This document shows, piece by piece, positions 9,536 to 18,327 of a stretch of DNA of 64,000 bases. The DNA is taken from contig NZ_AQOR01000006.1 of assembly GCF_009846755.1 (NCBI RefSeq), positions 113,049-177,048 on the forward strand, given 5' to 3'. Made by a program: the position numbers and the translations under genes. The stretch's first letter is position 1. Each line of letters starts with the position of its first letter. The DNA comes from Alcanivorax sp. S71-1-4. Its GTDB lineage: Bacteria > Pseudomonadota > Gammaproteobacteria > Pseudomonadales > Alcanivoracaceae. The notes below the pieces were generated by a model. The model made no database searches and was not told the origin of the DNA. It worked only from the letters and a program-made list of their open reading frames with translations.

Positions 9536-11521
9536 ATGCACCGCTTTTGCGGGCTTGCTGTGGCCATCGCCGGCGTTTGCGCCAGCGGTGCCGCGCAGGC
9601 TGCCGACAACGTGCTGGCGCCCGTGGAAATCATCGCACGGCCATTGAATGCTGCCGCTGACATCGAACCCGAAGACAGCACCAGCCCGGTGCGCGTGGTG
9701 CATCGCGACGCGTTCGAAAACCGCATCACGACACTCGCCGACACCCTGAGCGACCAGACCGGTGTGCAGATCCGGCAGAGCGGCGGCCTGGGCAGCCAGG
9801 CCGCTGTCTCGGTGCGCGGCTCGTCAGGCAAGCAGGTGCAGGTGTTTCTCGACGGCATGCTGCTCAATGATCCGCTTTACGGCGGCGTCGACCTGAGTCT
9901 GTTTTCGCTGCATGACGTCGGGCGCATCCAGGTTTATCCCGGTAACCCGCCGGCCCGCATTGCGCAGGCCGGTGCGGGTGGTGTTATCCTGATGGAATCG
10001 CTCGGTGCTGATACCGAGGCACAGACGCGCATAAACCTCGGCGCCGGCAGCTTCGGTACGCAACGCCAGGGCATCTTCAACAGTGGCACACACGGCCGCT
10101 TCCATTATTGGCTCTCTGCCAACCGGCAAGCCGCGGACAACGATTTCCGCTACCCAAACGAATCGGACTGGTATAACCCCACCGACGGCAACACAACGCA
10201 GCGTCGCAACGCGGATATCGAGCAGTACGACGCCAGCTTCAGCGCGGGTTATGACATTGATCCATCGCGCCGGCTGTCGCTGCTGACGCAGTGGACCGAC
10301 AAGGACCAGGGCATTCCCGCCATCCAGAACTGGCGCAACAACCGTGCGCGGCTGGCCACACAGACGCGCCGTGCGCAGCTGCATTTCCGCGATCAGCACT
10401 GGCGCGACGGCACGTTGCACAGCAGCCACCGGCTCACGTTTTCCAGTATTGATGAAAGCTACCAGGACCTGATCGGGCGCGTCGGCACCGGACGTTACGA
10501 TGTGCGCACAGACACCACCCACGTCGGGCTGAACAACACCGCAAGCTGGTTGCTGAACACTCATCAGCTCACCGCCTCGGTGGACCTCGCGCACTACGAC
10601 CAGGACCAGACCGACCGCCTCAGCCTTGATCCGGAAGCACATCGGGAGCGTCTGCTGATCGCCTCCGCACTCAGTCACGAATGGCTGAGCACGGATATGC
10701 GCTGGCGCACCCAGGCCGTGGTGCGGCGCACCGACCTGATCGACAAAGCCACCGAAGCCATGCCGGACGGCAGCATGGATGACAGCCGCTATCGCACCGA
10801 CTACAACGGCTGGCAACTCGGCGCACGGCATCAGCTTTTCACGCCACTGGAAGTTTATGCCAACGTGTCGCGCCAGGTGCGCGTCCCCACGCTGCTGGAA
10901 CGTTTTGGCCAGCAGGGGTTGTTCATCGGCAATCGCAATCTGGTGGCGGAAGAGGCGCTCAATTACGAGGCAGGATCTCGGCTCACGTTCACCCGTGGCC
11001 ATCTCGAACTGACCGGTTTTCTGCGCGACCTCGACCCGGCCATTGTGACCATTTTCGACGCACGCGGCGTGGGCCGGCACGTCAACGTCGCGGCAGAGTT
11101 TCGTGGCCTGGAACTGGATGCCCGCTATGCGCTGACGCCGCGCTGGGCGCTCAGCGGCAACACCACCGTGCAGGATTCAGAAAATGTCTCGCGCGACATA
11201 CTCACGTTCACCGGCAAGCGCGTACCGGGCGTCTATCACCGCTCGGCCACGCTGCGCAGCACCTGGCAGTGGCAACCGTTCCAGTTCGAGCTTGCCTGGC
11301 ATTTCGACGACGAACTTTACTACGACGCCGCCAACAATCTGCCCGCCGAGACACGCGAAACCCTGGATGCCCGCCTGTCGTGGACACGCACCTGGCGAGC
11401 ACACGGTGAAACGCGCCTAGACCTCTCGGTCAACAATCTCACCGACGAGCACTACCAGGATTTCAACCGCTTCCCGGGCACAGGCCGTGCCTGGTTCCTG
11501 ACCCTGCAACATACCCTGTAA
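9536..11521 (+). CDS. btuB: TonB-dependent outer-membrane receptor for cobalamin (BtuB-like)
   Basis: A 661-aa outer-membrane beta-barrel. A signal peptide ending '...GAAQA' is followed by a TonB-box-like stretch and a plug domain ('VSVRGSSGKQVQVFLDGMLLNDPLYGG', about residues 95-120). The barrel ends in an aromatic-rich C-terminus ('WFLTLQHTL'). The ATG has AAGGGGA nearby and follows the cobalamin riboswitch, which is the strongest evidence for B12 or corrinoid substrate. The frame is open upstream to 9458, but that part has no ribosome site. The next gene, a lipoprotein, starts 24 bp after the stop and is probably co-transcribed. Confidence 0.93.
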   Translation: MHRFCGLAVAIAGVCASGAAQAADNVLAPVEIIARPLNAAADIEPEDSTSPVRVVHRDAFENRITTLADTLSDQTGVQIRQSGGLGSQAAVSVRGSSGKQVQVFLDGMLLNDPLYGGVDLSLFSLHDVGRIQVYPGNPPARIAQAGAGGVILMESLGADTEAQTRINLGAGSFGTQRQGIFNSGTHGRFHYWLSANRQAADNDFRYPNESDWYNPTDGNTTQRRNADIEQYDASFSAGYDIDPSRRLSLLTQWTDKDQGIPAIQNWRNNRARLATQTRRAQLHFRDQHWRDGTLHSSHRLTFSSIDESYQDLIGRVGTGRYDVRTDTTHVGLNNTASWLLNTHQLTASVDLAHYDQDQTDRLSLDPEAHRERLLIASALSHEWLSTDMRWRTQAVVRRTDLIDKATEAMPDGSMDDSRYRTDYNGWQLGARHQLFTPLEVYANVSRQVRVPTLLERFGQQGLFIGNRNLVAEEALNYEAGSRLTFTRGHLELTGFLRDLDPAIVTIFDARGVGRHVNVAAEFRGLELDARYALTPRWALSGNTTVQDSENVSRDILTFTGKRVPGVYHRSATLRSTWQWQPFQFELAWHFDDELYYDAANNLPAETRETLDARLSWTRTWRAHGETRLDLSVNNLTDEHYQDFNRFPGTGRAWFLTLQHTL

Positions 11522-11545
11522 GTTTTGCCACACGAGGAATCCCGC

Positions 11546-12733
11546 ATGAACATTCCCACGACCTCCGCACCAACCGGCCTGCTGCGCGTTGCCATCGCCG
11601 GCCTGTTGGCGATCACCGCGCTGACCGGCTGTGGCGGCGACAGTTCCAGCGCCCGTCCGGGGTTCATCAGCCCGGAAGGCATGACCGCCGTCATCGCCAC
11701 CGCCAGCCCGGACTTCGGCTCCGGCGAAGTGGAACTGGTGGATCTGGACACAGACAACATGACGGCGTCTGGCGGGTACCACGCCACTGTGTCGGACATT
11801 GCCGTGTCCAGCCACGGCCAGCACTACTACCTGATCGAGCGCTACATGACCGATCGCGTGGCAAAGATCGACATCACCAACCCGGCGGTCTTCGAATGGC
11901 AATATTCCGCCGTGTCGCCCTCCGACACCGGTTCTTCCAACCCTTACGAACTGATTTTTGTGAACGAAGAAAAGGCGTACCTGATTCGCTATGACGCCAC
12001 CACTGCCTGGATCGTCAATCCTTCTGCCACAACGGAAGCAGAATTTCTGCTCGGCGAACTGGATCTCTCGGCCTATGCGGCGGGCGGCGCGGCCACGCCG
12101 CGCATGTCTGCCGGCGCCATCGTCGGTGATCAACTGTTTATCGCCATGCAGCGACTGGACAGTAGCTGGAACCCCACGCAAGACGGTTACGTCGCCGTGT
12201 TCGATATCAACACCGACGAAGAAATCGACACCGGCATGGGTGAGGACGGGCTCAAGGGTATCCCGCTGATCAGCCGCAACCCGCTGGGCATCACCTACCG
12301 CCCCAACCTGGGCCTGCTGGTACATGGCGTGGGCAACTATTACACCTGGGGCCAGATCGGCGGCATTGATCGCGTTGATCCGGAAACCTTTGCCGTCACC
12401 CAACTGCTTGCCGGCGACCAGGACACTGGCCGCATCAACCATCTGGCCGTCATCAATGACAACACGGCCTATATCAACATCTATAACGCCTACCAGAACG
12501 CCAGCGTGTTCCGCATCAACCCGGCCACCGGCGAAGTGCAAAGCGAAATCGAGGAAGTAGCCAACACCGATATCCGCGCACTGACCGCCGACCCGCTGGG
12601 CCGCCTGTGGATGGGTGACGGCACATTGAGCGCGCCGGGCCTGCGCGTGTTTGATCCGGCGGATGACAGTGAAGTGGCCTTTATTCCGACCACCATGCTG
12701 CCGATGGACATTACCTTTGTGGTGGAAGACTGA
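11546..12733 (+). CDS. Lipoprotein with beta-propeller-like repeats, in the B12 uptake operon
   Basis: A 395-aa protein. Residues 1 to about 30 are a lipoprotein signal ending in the lipobox 'ALTGC', followed by 'GGDSSS'. The mature part has repeated strand patterns ('VVAVFDINTDEE', 'IGGIDRVDPETFAVTQ', 'NASVFRINPATGEVQ') typical of a YncE-like or similar propeller. It follows btuB by 24 bp behind the same riboswitch, which suggests a helper role at the outer membrane in corrinoid capture. That role is inferred from position only. AGGAA precedes the ATG. Confidence 0.8.
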   Translation: MNIPTTSAPTGLLRVAIAGLLAITALTGCGGDSSSARPGFISPEGMTAVIATASPDFGSGEVELVDLDTDNMTASGGYHATVSDIAVSSHGQHYYLIERYMTDRVAKIDITNPAVFEWQYSAVSPSDTGSSNPYELIFVNEEKAYLIRYDATTAWIVNPSATTEAEFLLGELDLSAYAAGGAATPRMSAGAIVGDQLFIAMQRLDSSWNPTQDGYVAVFDINTDEEIDTGMGEDGLKGIPLISRNPLGITYRPNLGLLVHGVGNYYTWGQIGGIDRVDPETFAVTQLLAGDQDTGRINHLAVINDNTAYINIYNAYQNASVFRINPATGEVQSEIEEVANTDIRALTADPLGRLWMGDGTLSAPGLRVFDPADDSEVAFIPTTMLPMDITFVVED

Positions 12734-12744
12734 TTCACCAGCCC

Positions 12745-12774
12745 GGCCAGCCCGACGTGCAAGTCGGGCTGGCC
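12745..12774 (+). terminator. Strong hairpin after the btuB operon
   Basis: GGCCAGCCCGAC-GTGCAA-GTCGGGCTGGCC is a perfect 12-bp stem with a 6-nt loop, 11 bp after the lipoprotein stop. No T-run follows, so it may act as a 3' stabiliser or an inefficient terminator. Confidence 0.55.
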
Positions 12775-12799
12775 TGATCCTCACCGGAGTCTGTCCAGC

Positions 12800-13411
12800 G
12801 TGACTTTAACGGAATTTTTCCGGAAGCATGTTTACGATCACCGCAAGCCTCCATCGCGCTTGTCTTGCGCTCTTTTCTGCGTGACCGTATTGCTCCTTTA
12901 TACCATCCATACCAGGGATATTTTTCGACTTGGTCTGGTTGTATACGCCAGCCTTTATCCAGAAACCCAGCGTATCAAGACAGCGGAAGGCTGCATCGAC
13001 ATCAAGCCACCCTGGACTATCTGGAAAAGACATGCCGATGAGAATGTGCTCATGGTGATTTCCATCAGGGAAACGGGAGAGCTGGCCGGGGTTTATCTCG
13101 AACCACCCACTGACAAATTTTCACAAACTCATCTTCAAGAGAAAGGCATCGCACACCCCGAGCACAATGAAGACATGGATACGATGGCGGTATATTACAT
13201 GGATGCTTACGCCGTTCTGACAGGACACCGTCTCCCGATGACCGTCTCCGGTCCAAATCCGCAGGACCTGCTGTCTTTCGCAGCCTATCTTTTCGAAAGC
13301 GACATTGTGGTCGAGGCGTGCGGGACAGCCCCTGCCCGCCTTGAGCAGCAACCCCGCCAACGCGCGCCCTTGCCCCAGGCGGTCGAGCTGGCACTACACT
13401 ACTCTGAGTGA
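12800..13411 (+). CDS. Unknown single-pass membrane protein
   Basis: A 203-aa product from a GTG start, with GGAG 11 bases upstream. One hydrophobic segment lies at about residues 22-38 ('LSCALFCVTVLLLYTI'), and the rest is a mixed soluble domain with a conserved-looking 'EGCIDIKPPW'. No family is recognised. Base composition is lower in GC than the flanking cob genes, suggesting later arrival. It is convergent with the cobD gene (16-bp gap). Confidence 0.6.
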   Translation: MTLTEFFRKHVYDHRKPPSRLSCALFCVTVLLLYTIHTRDIFRLGLVVYASLYPETQRIKTAEGCIDIKPPWTIWKRHADENVLMVISIRETGELAGVYLEPPTDKFSQTHLQEKGIAHPEHNEDMDTMAVYYMDAYAVLTGHRLPMTVSGPNPQDLLSFAAYLFESDIVVEACGTAPARLEQQPRQRAPLPQAVELALHYSE

Positions 13412-13427
13412 CACCCACCCTTTCAGC

Positions 13428-14435
13428 TCAAACGCTATGCCTGATTGCCTCGGCAAACTGGCGCCACTCAGGTTCGCAGACCGGCGCAGAAAAACGCAGG
13501 GCAGGGCCGCCCTCTCCCACTTCAAACCTTCTAACCAGCACGGCCCGCTCCGCCAGCGCGCGCGCCATATCTGTTGCTGCAGGATGCCGGACATAGCAAA
13601 AAAGCAGATTCCGCCCTTCCACCGGCAATGAATGTGCGGTCAACAGCTGCGTCAGCCTTTCGTTGGCAACCTGCAAACGCCCCCGCGCATCGCGTTGCCA
13701 ACGGACGTCGTCCAGTGCCCTGGCCATCAGCCATCTTGCCGGACCATTAACGCACCAGGGGCCCAGCTGGTCCGCCAGCCTCTCGCACAGCAGCGGCATG
13801 GCAAACAGGAGACCCGCCCGGGCACCCGCCAGCCCGAAAAACTTGCCCAGCGAACGCAGCACCACCACCCCCTCATCGCCAGCATGGGGCGCCATCGTGG
13901 CCGCGCCATCCAGCGGATCCATGAACGCCTCATCCACCACCAGCCAGCCACCCCGCGCGGCCAATACACGATGCCAGCGCCGCAACGTCTCCACCGGCCA
14001 CACCCTCCCGGTCGGATTGTTCGGCTGGACCACCACCAGCACATCCAGTGTGGGCAAGGCGTGTTCTATGTCATCCGCCGCCAGTGGCACCACCTCATGC
14101 CCGGCCAGATGCCAGCGGTAGGCGTGCTCCCGGTAACCGGGCATCGGCACCCCCACGCGGCTACGCCCGCGCAAAGACGGCAGCGCCTGAATCGCCGCCT
14201 GGCTGCCCGGCACGGGCACGCAACCGGCGGTGGCGGGTGCACCGGCCCAGTGTCGCGCGATATCGGGCAATTCATCGTCGTCTTCCGGCAAACGATGCCA
14301 GAGCGCTTCCGGAATCGGCGGCACCGGCCAGGGATTCGGATTGATGCCGGTGGACAGGTCCAGCCACTCAGAGGCGGGGATGCCGGTACGCTGCGCCATC
14401 TCGCGCAACCGGCCGCCATGCACTGGCGGCTTCAC
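13428..14435 (-). CDS. cobD: L-threonine-O-3-phosphate decarboxylase (PLP-dependent, CobD/CobC type)
   Basis: Makes (R)-1-amino-2-propanol phosphate for the nucleotide loop. The 335-aa fold-type I aminotransferase-like protein carries 'HGGRLREMA' and 'LDLSTGINPNPWP' at the N-terminus, 'PNNPTGRVW', 'VVDEAFMDP', and the PLP-lysine region 'VLRSLGKFFGLAGARAG'. The start is the GTG in a GTGA overlap with the cbiB stop. A much longer open frame upstream lies inside cbiB and is not coding. Paired with cbiB, it supplies the linker that cbiB attaches. Confidence 0.93.
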   Translation of the reverse strand: MKPPVHGGRLREMAQRTGIPASEWLDLSTGINPNPWPVPPIPEALWHRLPEDDDELPDIARHWAGAPATAGCVPVPGSQAAIQALPSLRGRSRVGVPMPGYREHAYRWHLAGHEVVPLAADDIEHALPTLDVLVVVQPNNPTGRVWPVETLRRWHRVLAARGGWLVVDEAFMDPLDGAATMAPHAGDEGVVVLRSLGKFFGLAGARAGLLFAMPLLCERLADQLGPWCVNGPARWLMARALDDVRWQRDARGRLQVANERLTQLLTAHSLPVEGRNLLFCYVRHPAATDMARALAERAVLVRRFEVGEGGPALRFSAPVCEPEWRQFAEAIRHSV

Positions 14436-15346
14436 AGCCACACCGCCAGCATCAGCATCGTGGCCAACCAACACCACAGCGAACGCTGCACCAGCCGGAT
14501 GGCCGCCAGCGGTGCACGCGCGTCCGGCGCGGCCCCCTCGCCCAACGGCGGTCGCAGCTGCGGCGCACCGTGATATATCGCCACACCACCGAGTTGCAGA
14601 CCCAGCGCACCGGCACCGGCGGCCATCACCGGCCCGGCATTCGGGCTTTTCCAGTCCCGCGCCTGGGTGCGCCAGCAGCGCAGTGCCCGGGCCGTGTCGC
14701 CGGCCAGTGCATAACCGAGCGCGGTCAGACGCGCGGGCACCCAGTTGAGCAGATCGTCGAGCCTGGCCGCCACGCGGCCGAACGCGAGGTAACGCGGCGT
14801 GCGATACCCCCACATGGCATCCAGCGTATTCACCAGACGATGCGCCATCACGCCCGGCAGGCCGGCGACCAGGAACCAGAACAGGCTGGCAAACAGGGCA
14901 TCGGCGCCATTCTCGAGCACCGATTCCGTCGCGGCACGGGCCACCCCTTCCGCATCCAGCGCCTGCGTGTCACGACTGACAATGCGCGCCACCTGCTCAC
15001 GCGCACGCACCAGATCACCGGCCTGCAACGGCAGGCTGACGTCCCGGGCATGCTCACGCAGGCTGCGCAGCGCGATAGCGGCGTACAGCCCGCCCGCGGA
15101 CACCGCCCAGCCGGCCCACGCCGGCAGCACCGCCAGCAGCCACGCCGCCAGCGCCACCCAGGGCACCACCGCCAACCCGACGGCAAGCAACCCGGATGGC
15201 ACCGTACCGCGCCCGGACGGGTTGAGCATTTCTTCCAGCCGCATGGCGTAAGCGCCAAAGATAACGAGCGGATGCGCACGTCGCGGTTCACCCAGCCAGG
15301 CGTCCAGTAACAGAGCCACTACACAGCAGCACAATGCGCTTAACAT
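14432..15346 (-). CDS. cbiB: Adenosylcobinamide-phosphate synthase CbiB
   Basis: An integral membrane amide ligase joining adenosylcobyric acid to aminopropanol or its phosphate; 304 aa. The N-terminal hallmark 'LDAWLGEPRRAHPLVIFG' lies about residues 14-31. Later come 'SRDTQALDAEGVARAATESVLENGADALFA' elements and 'NTLDAMWGYRTPRYLAFGR'. Several hydrophobic helices fit the family. It is upstream of and translationally coupled (GTGA) to cobD, and divergent from cobT across 183 bp. Confidence 0.95.
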   Translation of the reverse strand: MLSALCCCVVALLLDAWLGEPRRAHPLVIFGAYAMRLEEMLNPSGRGTVPSGLLAVGLAVVPWVALAAWLLAVLPAWAGWAVSAGGLYAAIALRSLREHARDVSLPLQAGDLVRAREQVARIVSRDTQALDAEGVARAATESVLENGADALFASLFWFLVAGLPGVMAHRLVNTLDAMWGYRTPRYLAFGRVAARLDDLLNWVPARLTALGYALAGDTARALRCWRTQARDWKSPNAGPVMAAGAGALGLQLGGVAIYHGAPQLRPPLGEGAAPDARAPLAAIRLVQRSLWCWLATMLMLAVWL

Positions 15347-15512
15347 GCCATCACTCGCCCCGGCTCCCCGCCCGGTTTTCGCATCGAATCATTGCAACAT
15401 GTCACATTATTCACGGAAAAGGATTCATGACCGGCCGGACCGTTTACCCACCGGTGTACACTTGACACCGCCTCGGCAGGGGCAGACCATCCTGCGCTGC
15501 AAGTCTGTTTCA

Positions 15513-15527
15513 TTACATCGGATGTAA
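15513..15527. promoter_or_regulatory. Palindrome next to the cobT start
   Basis: TTACATC-G-GATGTAA is a 7-bp perfect inverted repeat with a 1-nt centre, ending two bases before the TTG start. It covers the place of the Shine-Dalgarno sequence. It could be a repressor operator or part of an RNA structure. A TTGACA hexamer lies upstream around 15463, but its -10 partner is weak. Confidence 0.4.
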
Positions 15528-15529
15528 CG

Positions 15530-16582
15530 TTGAACGAAGCCCCGATTTGGCGTCTTACGCCACCAGACATCAACACGGCGATGGCTGCGCGTGCCCGTGC
15601 ACGCCAGGCCATGCTGACCAAGCCACCCGGCTCATTGGGCAGGCTGGAACGGCTGGCGATTACCCTGAGTGCACAGCAACATCGCGAGCAACCGGATGTG
15701 GATGCGGTGCGTATCGTGATCTTTGCTGGCGACCACGGTGTCTGCGCGGAAAACATTTCAGCTTTCCCGCAAGTCGTGACGGCGCAGATGGTAGCGAATT
15801 TCGCCGCCGGCGGCGCGGCGATCAGCGTGCTCGCACGGCATCTTGGCGCCGACCTGGAAGTGATCAACACCGGCACCGTCACCGCACAACCCCGCTTGCC
15901 TGGCGTGCTTGATGAACGCCTCGGCGCTGGCACGGCCAACATCGTGCAGGCGCCGGCCATGACCCAGGCGCAATGCGACGCTGCGCTGGACATCGGTGTG
16001 CGCGCGGCAGCGCGCGCCGCACAGGCCGGCATCGGGCTGTTTGTCGGCGGCGAGATGGGCATCGGCAACACCACCAGCGCCACGGCTGTGGCCAGCGCCC
16101 TGCTGGGCAGCGATCCCGCTGCATTGACCGGCCCGGGCACCGGGCTGGCCCCGGCCGGCGTGGCCCACAAGGTAGACGTCATTCGCCGCGCGCTGCAACG
16201 GCATGGCCAGGACACCGATCCGCTGCACGTGCTCACCTCGCTCGGCGGTTTTGAAATCAACGCACTCACCGGCGCCCTGCTCGGCTGCGCGCAACACCGG
16301 ATTCCCGTGCTGGTGGACGGTTTCATCGTCTCCGTCGCCGCCCTGGCAGCCTGCCGCCTGCAGCCTGCGCTGCGCGACTGGCTGCATTTTGCCCACCGCT
16401 CCAGCGAGCCCGGCCATTCGGCGGTGCTCGGGGCACTGGACGCTGATCCACTTCTGGAGCTCGACATGCGCCTCGGCGAAGGCAGTGGTGCGGCAGTGGC
16501 AGTGCCCCTGTTGCAGGCCGCCTGCCGGCTGCACAACCAGATGGCCAGTTTTGACTCAGCAGGTGTCAGTCATGATTCTTGA
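15530..16582 (+). CDS. cobT: Nicotinate-nucleotide--dimethylbenzimidazole phosphoribosyltransferase CobT
   Basis: Activates the lower ligand (5,6-dimethylbenzimidazole) as alpha-ribazole phosphate; 350 aa, usual length. Visible family motifs are 'LTKPPGSLGRLE', 'FAGDHGVCAENISAFPQVVTAQMV', 'GEMGIGNTTSATAVA' and 'PVLVDGFIVSVAAL' before the C-terminal 'HRSSEPGHSAVL'. The start is a TTG giving 'MNEAPIWRLTPPDI'; the next ATG (M18) would remove conserved residues. The 3' end overlaps cobC by 11 bp. Confidence 0.95.
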   Translation: MNEAPIWRLTPPDINTAMAARARARQAMLTKPPGSLGRLERLAITLSAQQHREQPDVDAVRIVIFAGDHGVCAENISAFPQVVTAQMVANFAAGGAAISVLARHLGADLEVINTGTVTAQPRLPGVLDERLGAGTANIVQAPAMTQAQCDAALDIGVRAAARAAQAGIGLFVGGEMGIGNTTSATAVASALLGSDPAALTGPGTGLAPAGVAHKVDVIRRALQRHGQDTDPLHVLTSLGGFEINALTGALLGCAQHRIPVLVDGFIVSVAALAACRLQPALRDWLHFAHRSSEPGHSAVLGALDADPLLELDMRLGEGSGAAVAVPLLQAACRLHNQMASFDSAGVSHDS

Positions 16583-17225
16583 TCCGACTCCCCCTATTCC
16601 ACCCACCTGGATCGACATGCTCCGCCATGGTGAACCTGTGGGCGGCAGCATCTATCGCGGCCACCGCGACGACCCCCTGACCGAACTCGGCTGGCAACAG
16701 ATGTCGGCGGCCATCGGCGCGGAGGAAGAATGGGATGCGATCCTGACGTCGCCGCTGGAACGCTGCCGCGCCTTTGCTGAAGTGCTCGCTGCCGAGCGCG
16801 ACCTGCCGCTGTACCAGGACGCGGATTTCCGCGAGGTGCATTTCGGCCAGTGGGAAGGCTGCACGGTGGAACAGGTCATGGCCCGCGACGGCAAGCGCCT
16901 GACCGAATTCTGGGCCGGCGACGAGGATTACCCACCGCCGGGCGGCGAAACGCTGGCGGATTTCCAGCGCCGGGTCGCCGGCGCCTGGGCCTACTGGACC
17001 GACCGCCTGCAAGGCCAGCGCATTCTGCTGGTGTGCCACAGCGGCGTGATCCGCATGGTCATGGCGGAAGTGCTCGGCATCTCCGCCGCACGCAGCGTCG
17101 CCAATGTGCAGGTGCCCTACGCCTCGCGCAGCCGCATTCGCCTGGACCACACCGACCACGGTGTATTTTCCTGCCTGATCGCCCACGGCTTCCGCCCCGG
17201 CCAGTTGCAACTGGACGCAGCGTGA
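16572..17225 (+). CDS. cobC: Alpha-ribazole phosphatase CobC (histidine phosphatase family)
   Basis: Removes the 5' phosphate of alpha-ribazole phosphate or adenosylcobalamin phosphate. The 217-aa cytoplasmic phosphatase has the phosphohistidine 'LRHGEP' motif at about residues 17-22, 'SPLERCRAFAE', 'FREVHFGQWEG', and the second catalytic His in 'LVCHSGVIRM'. The ATG lies inside the end of cobT, and the stop overlaps the cobS start (GTGA), so cobT-cobC-cobS form one coupled operon. Confidence 0.93.
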   Translation: MILDPTPPIPPTWIDMLRHGEPVGGSIYRGHRDDPLTELGWQQMSAAIGAEEEWDAILTSPLERCRAFAEVLAAERDLPLYQDADFREVHFGQWEGCTVEQVMARDGKRLTEFWAGDEDYPPPGGETLADFQRRVAGAWAYWTDRLQGQRILLVCHSGVIRMVMAEVLGISAARSVANVQVPYASRSRIRLDHTDHGVFSCLIAHGFRPGQLQLDAA

Positions 17226-17959
17226 GCCGTCGCGGCCTGCTGTTGGCCATCGCTTTCCTGACCCGCATTCCGGTGCCACTGCACGGCACCGTGAGTGCAC
17301 GTGACCAGGGCGACGCCGTACCCGCGTGGCCAGTGGTCGGCGTGCTGCTGGGGATCTTATTCTGGTTGTTCGCCAGCGTCGCAGACAGTCTCGGCTGGCC
17401 GGCCTGGCCCACCGCCGTGCTGCTGGTGATGCTGTGGGCCGGCATCACCGGCGCGCTGCACCTGGACGGCCTGGCCGACAGTGCCGACGCCTGGCTCGGC
17501 GGCCAGGGCAACCGCGAGCGCACGTTGGAGATCATGAAAGACCCCGCCTGCGGCCCCGCCGGCGTGGTCGCGCTGGTGCTGGTGCTGCTCGGAAAAACAG
17601 CCGCCGTGGCCACCCTGCTGGAACAGTCTGTTCTGTTGCCCTTGTTGATTGCCCCGGCACTCGGCCGCGCTGCCTGCACGGCGCTGTTTTTGCGTTTGCC
17701 GTATGCACGGGAAAACGGCCTTGGCCACGATGCCGCCGAACACCTGCCACGCGATACCACGCGGACAGTGTTGATCATCATTGCATTACTGAGCGCCTGG
17801 CTGGCGGTATGGATGCTGGTCGCGGCGGCCGCACTGTTCCTGCTCGGCGAACGGTTAATGCGGCAGCGGCTGGACGGCTTTACCGGCGATACTGCGGGGG
17901 CGTTGGTCGAGATCGTTGAGGTCGCCGCGCTGCTGGCAGCCAGCCTGGCGTTGATTTAA
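17222..17959 (+). CDS. cobS: Adenosylcobinamide-GDP ribazoletransferase CobS
   Basis: Joins alpha-ribazole to adenosylcobinamide-GDP, the last joining step. A 245-aa polytopic membrane protein with 'LAIAFLTRIPVP' at the N-terminus, the conserved 'GALHLDGLADSADAW' and 'RTLEIMKDPACGPAGVVALVL', and 'LGRAACTALF' and 'FTGDTAGALVE' near the end. The GTG start overlaps the cobC stop as GTGA. No gene follows on this strand; a palindromic repeat lies 109 bp downstream. Confidence 0.95.
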   Translation: MSRRGLLLAIAFLTRIPVPLHGTVSARDQGDAVPAWPVVGVLLGILFWLFASVADSLGWPAWPTAVLLVMLWAGITGALHLDGLADSADAWLGGQGNRERTLEIMKDPACGPAGVVALVLVLLGKTAAVATLLEQSVLLPLLIAPALGRAACTALFLRLPYARENGLGHDAAEHLPRDTTRTVLIIIALLSAWLAVWMLVAAAALFLLGERLMRQRLDGFTGDTAGALVEIVEVAALLAASLALI

Positions 17960-18068
17960 GGTTCATCACGGATTAGCGGGAAAGTGGTGGGTGGGGACAG
18001 ACCGGACATCAGGCGCCAAGCAAAAAATCCTGCTCAATGACGCGCTTCCTATTAAGCCCCCTGGGGCC

Positions 18069-18208
18069 GTAGGGTGGGTAGAGCGTAGCGAAACCCACCA
18101 CGTCCAAGCTCCGTTTCACTCCCACAAGCCTGATCGGAACTGCATCCTCAGCAGCCTGGGCAGTGCATCACTCTCACGGTGGGTTTCGCTACGCTCTACC
18201 CACCCTAC
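18069..18208. repeat. Palindromic intergenic repeat, copy 1 (140 bp, internally shortened)
   Basis: Ends are inverted repeats of about 31 bp: GTAGGGTGGGTAGAGCGTAG... at the left and ...CTACGCTCTACCCACCCTAC at the right. The inner part shares 'GTCCAAG', 'TTCACTCCC' and 'GCAGTGCA' pieces with the copy at 34486 but is about 29 bp shorter. It lies between the convergent cobS and cobU genes. The whole 368-bp gap (17960-18327) holds nothing else I can support. Confidence 0.85.
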
Positions 18209-18327
18209 CGCCCATAAAACCAGTGTTGCTGGAAAGCATCAGCCCGATCAATCGCCATGCCTACGCAGCCCGGACGTTTGAACTGGAAGAAGCCGACGGG
18301 GGATGGCACGCCAGCGCGGCCTGAACA

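Noticed and set aside
17991..18281. A 96-residue frame between cobS and cobU
   Set aside because: It lies mostly inside the palindromic repeat and translates its arms.
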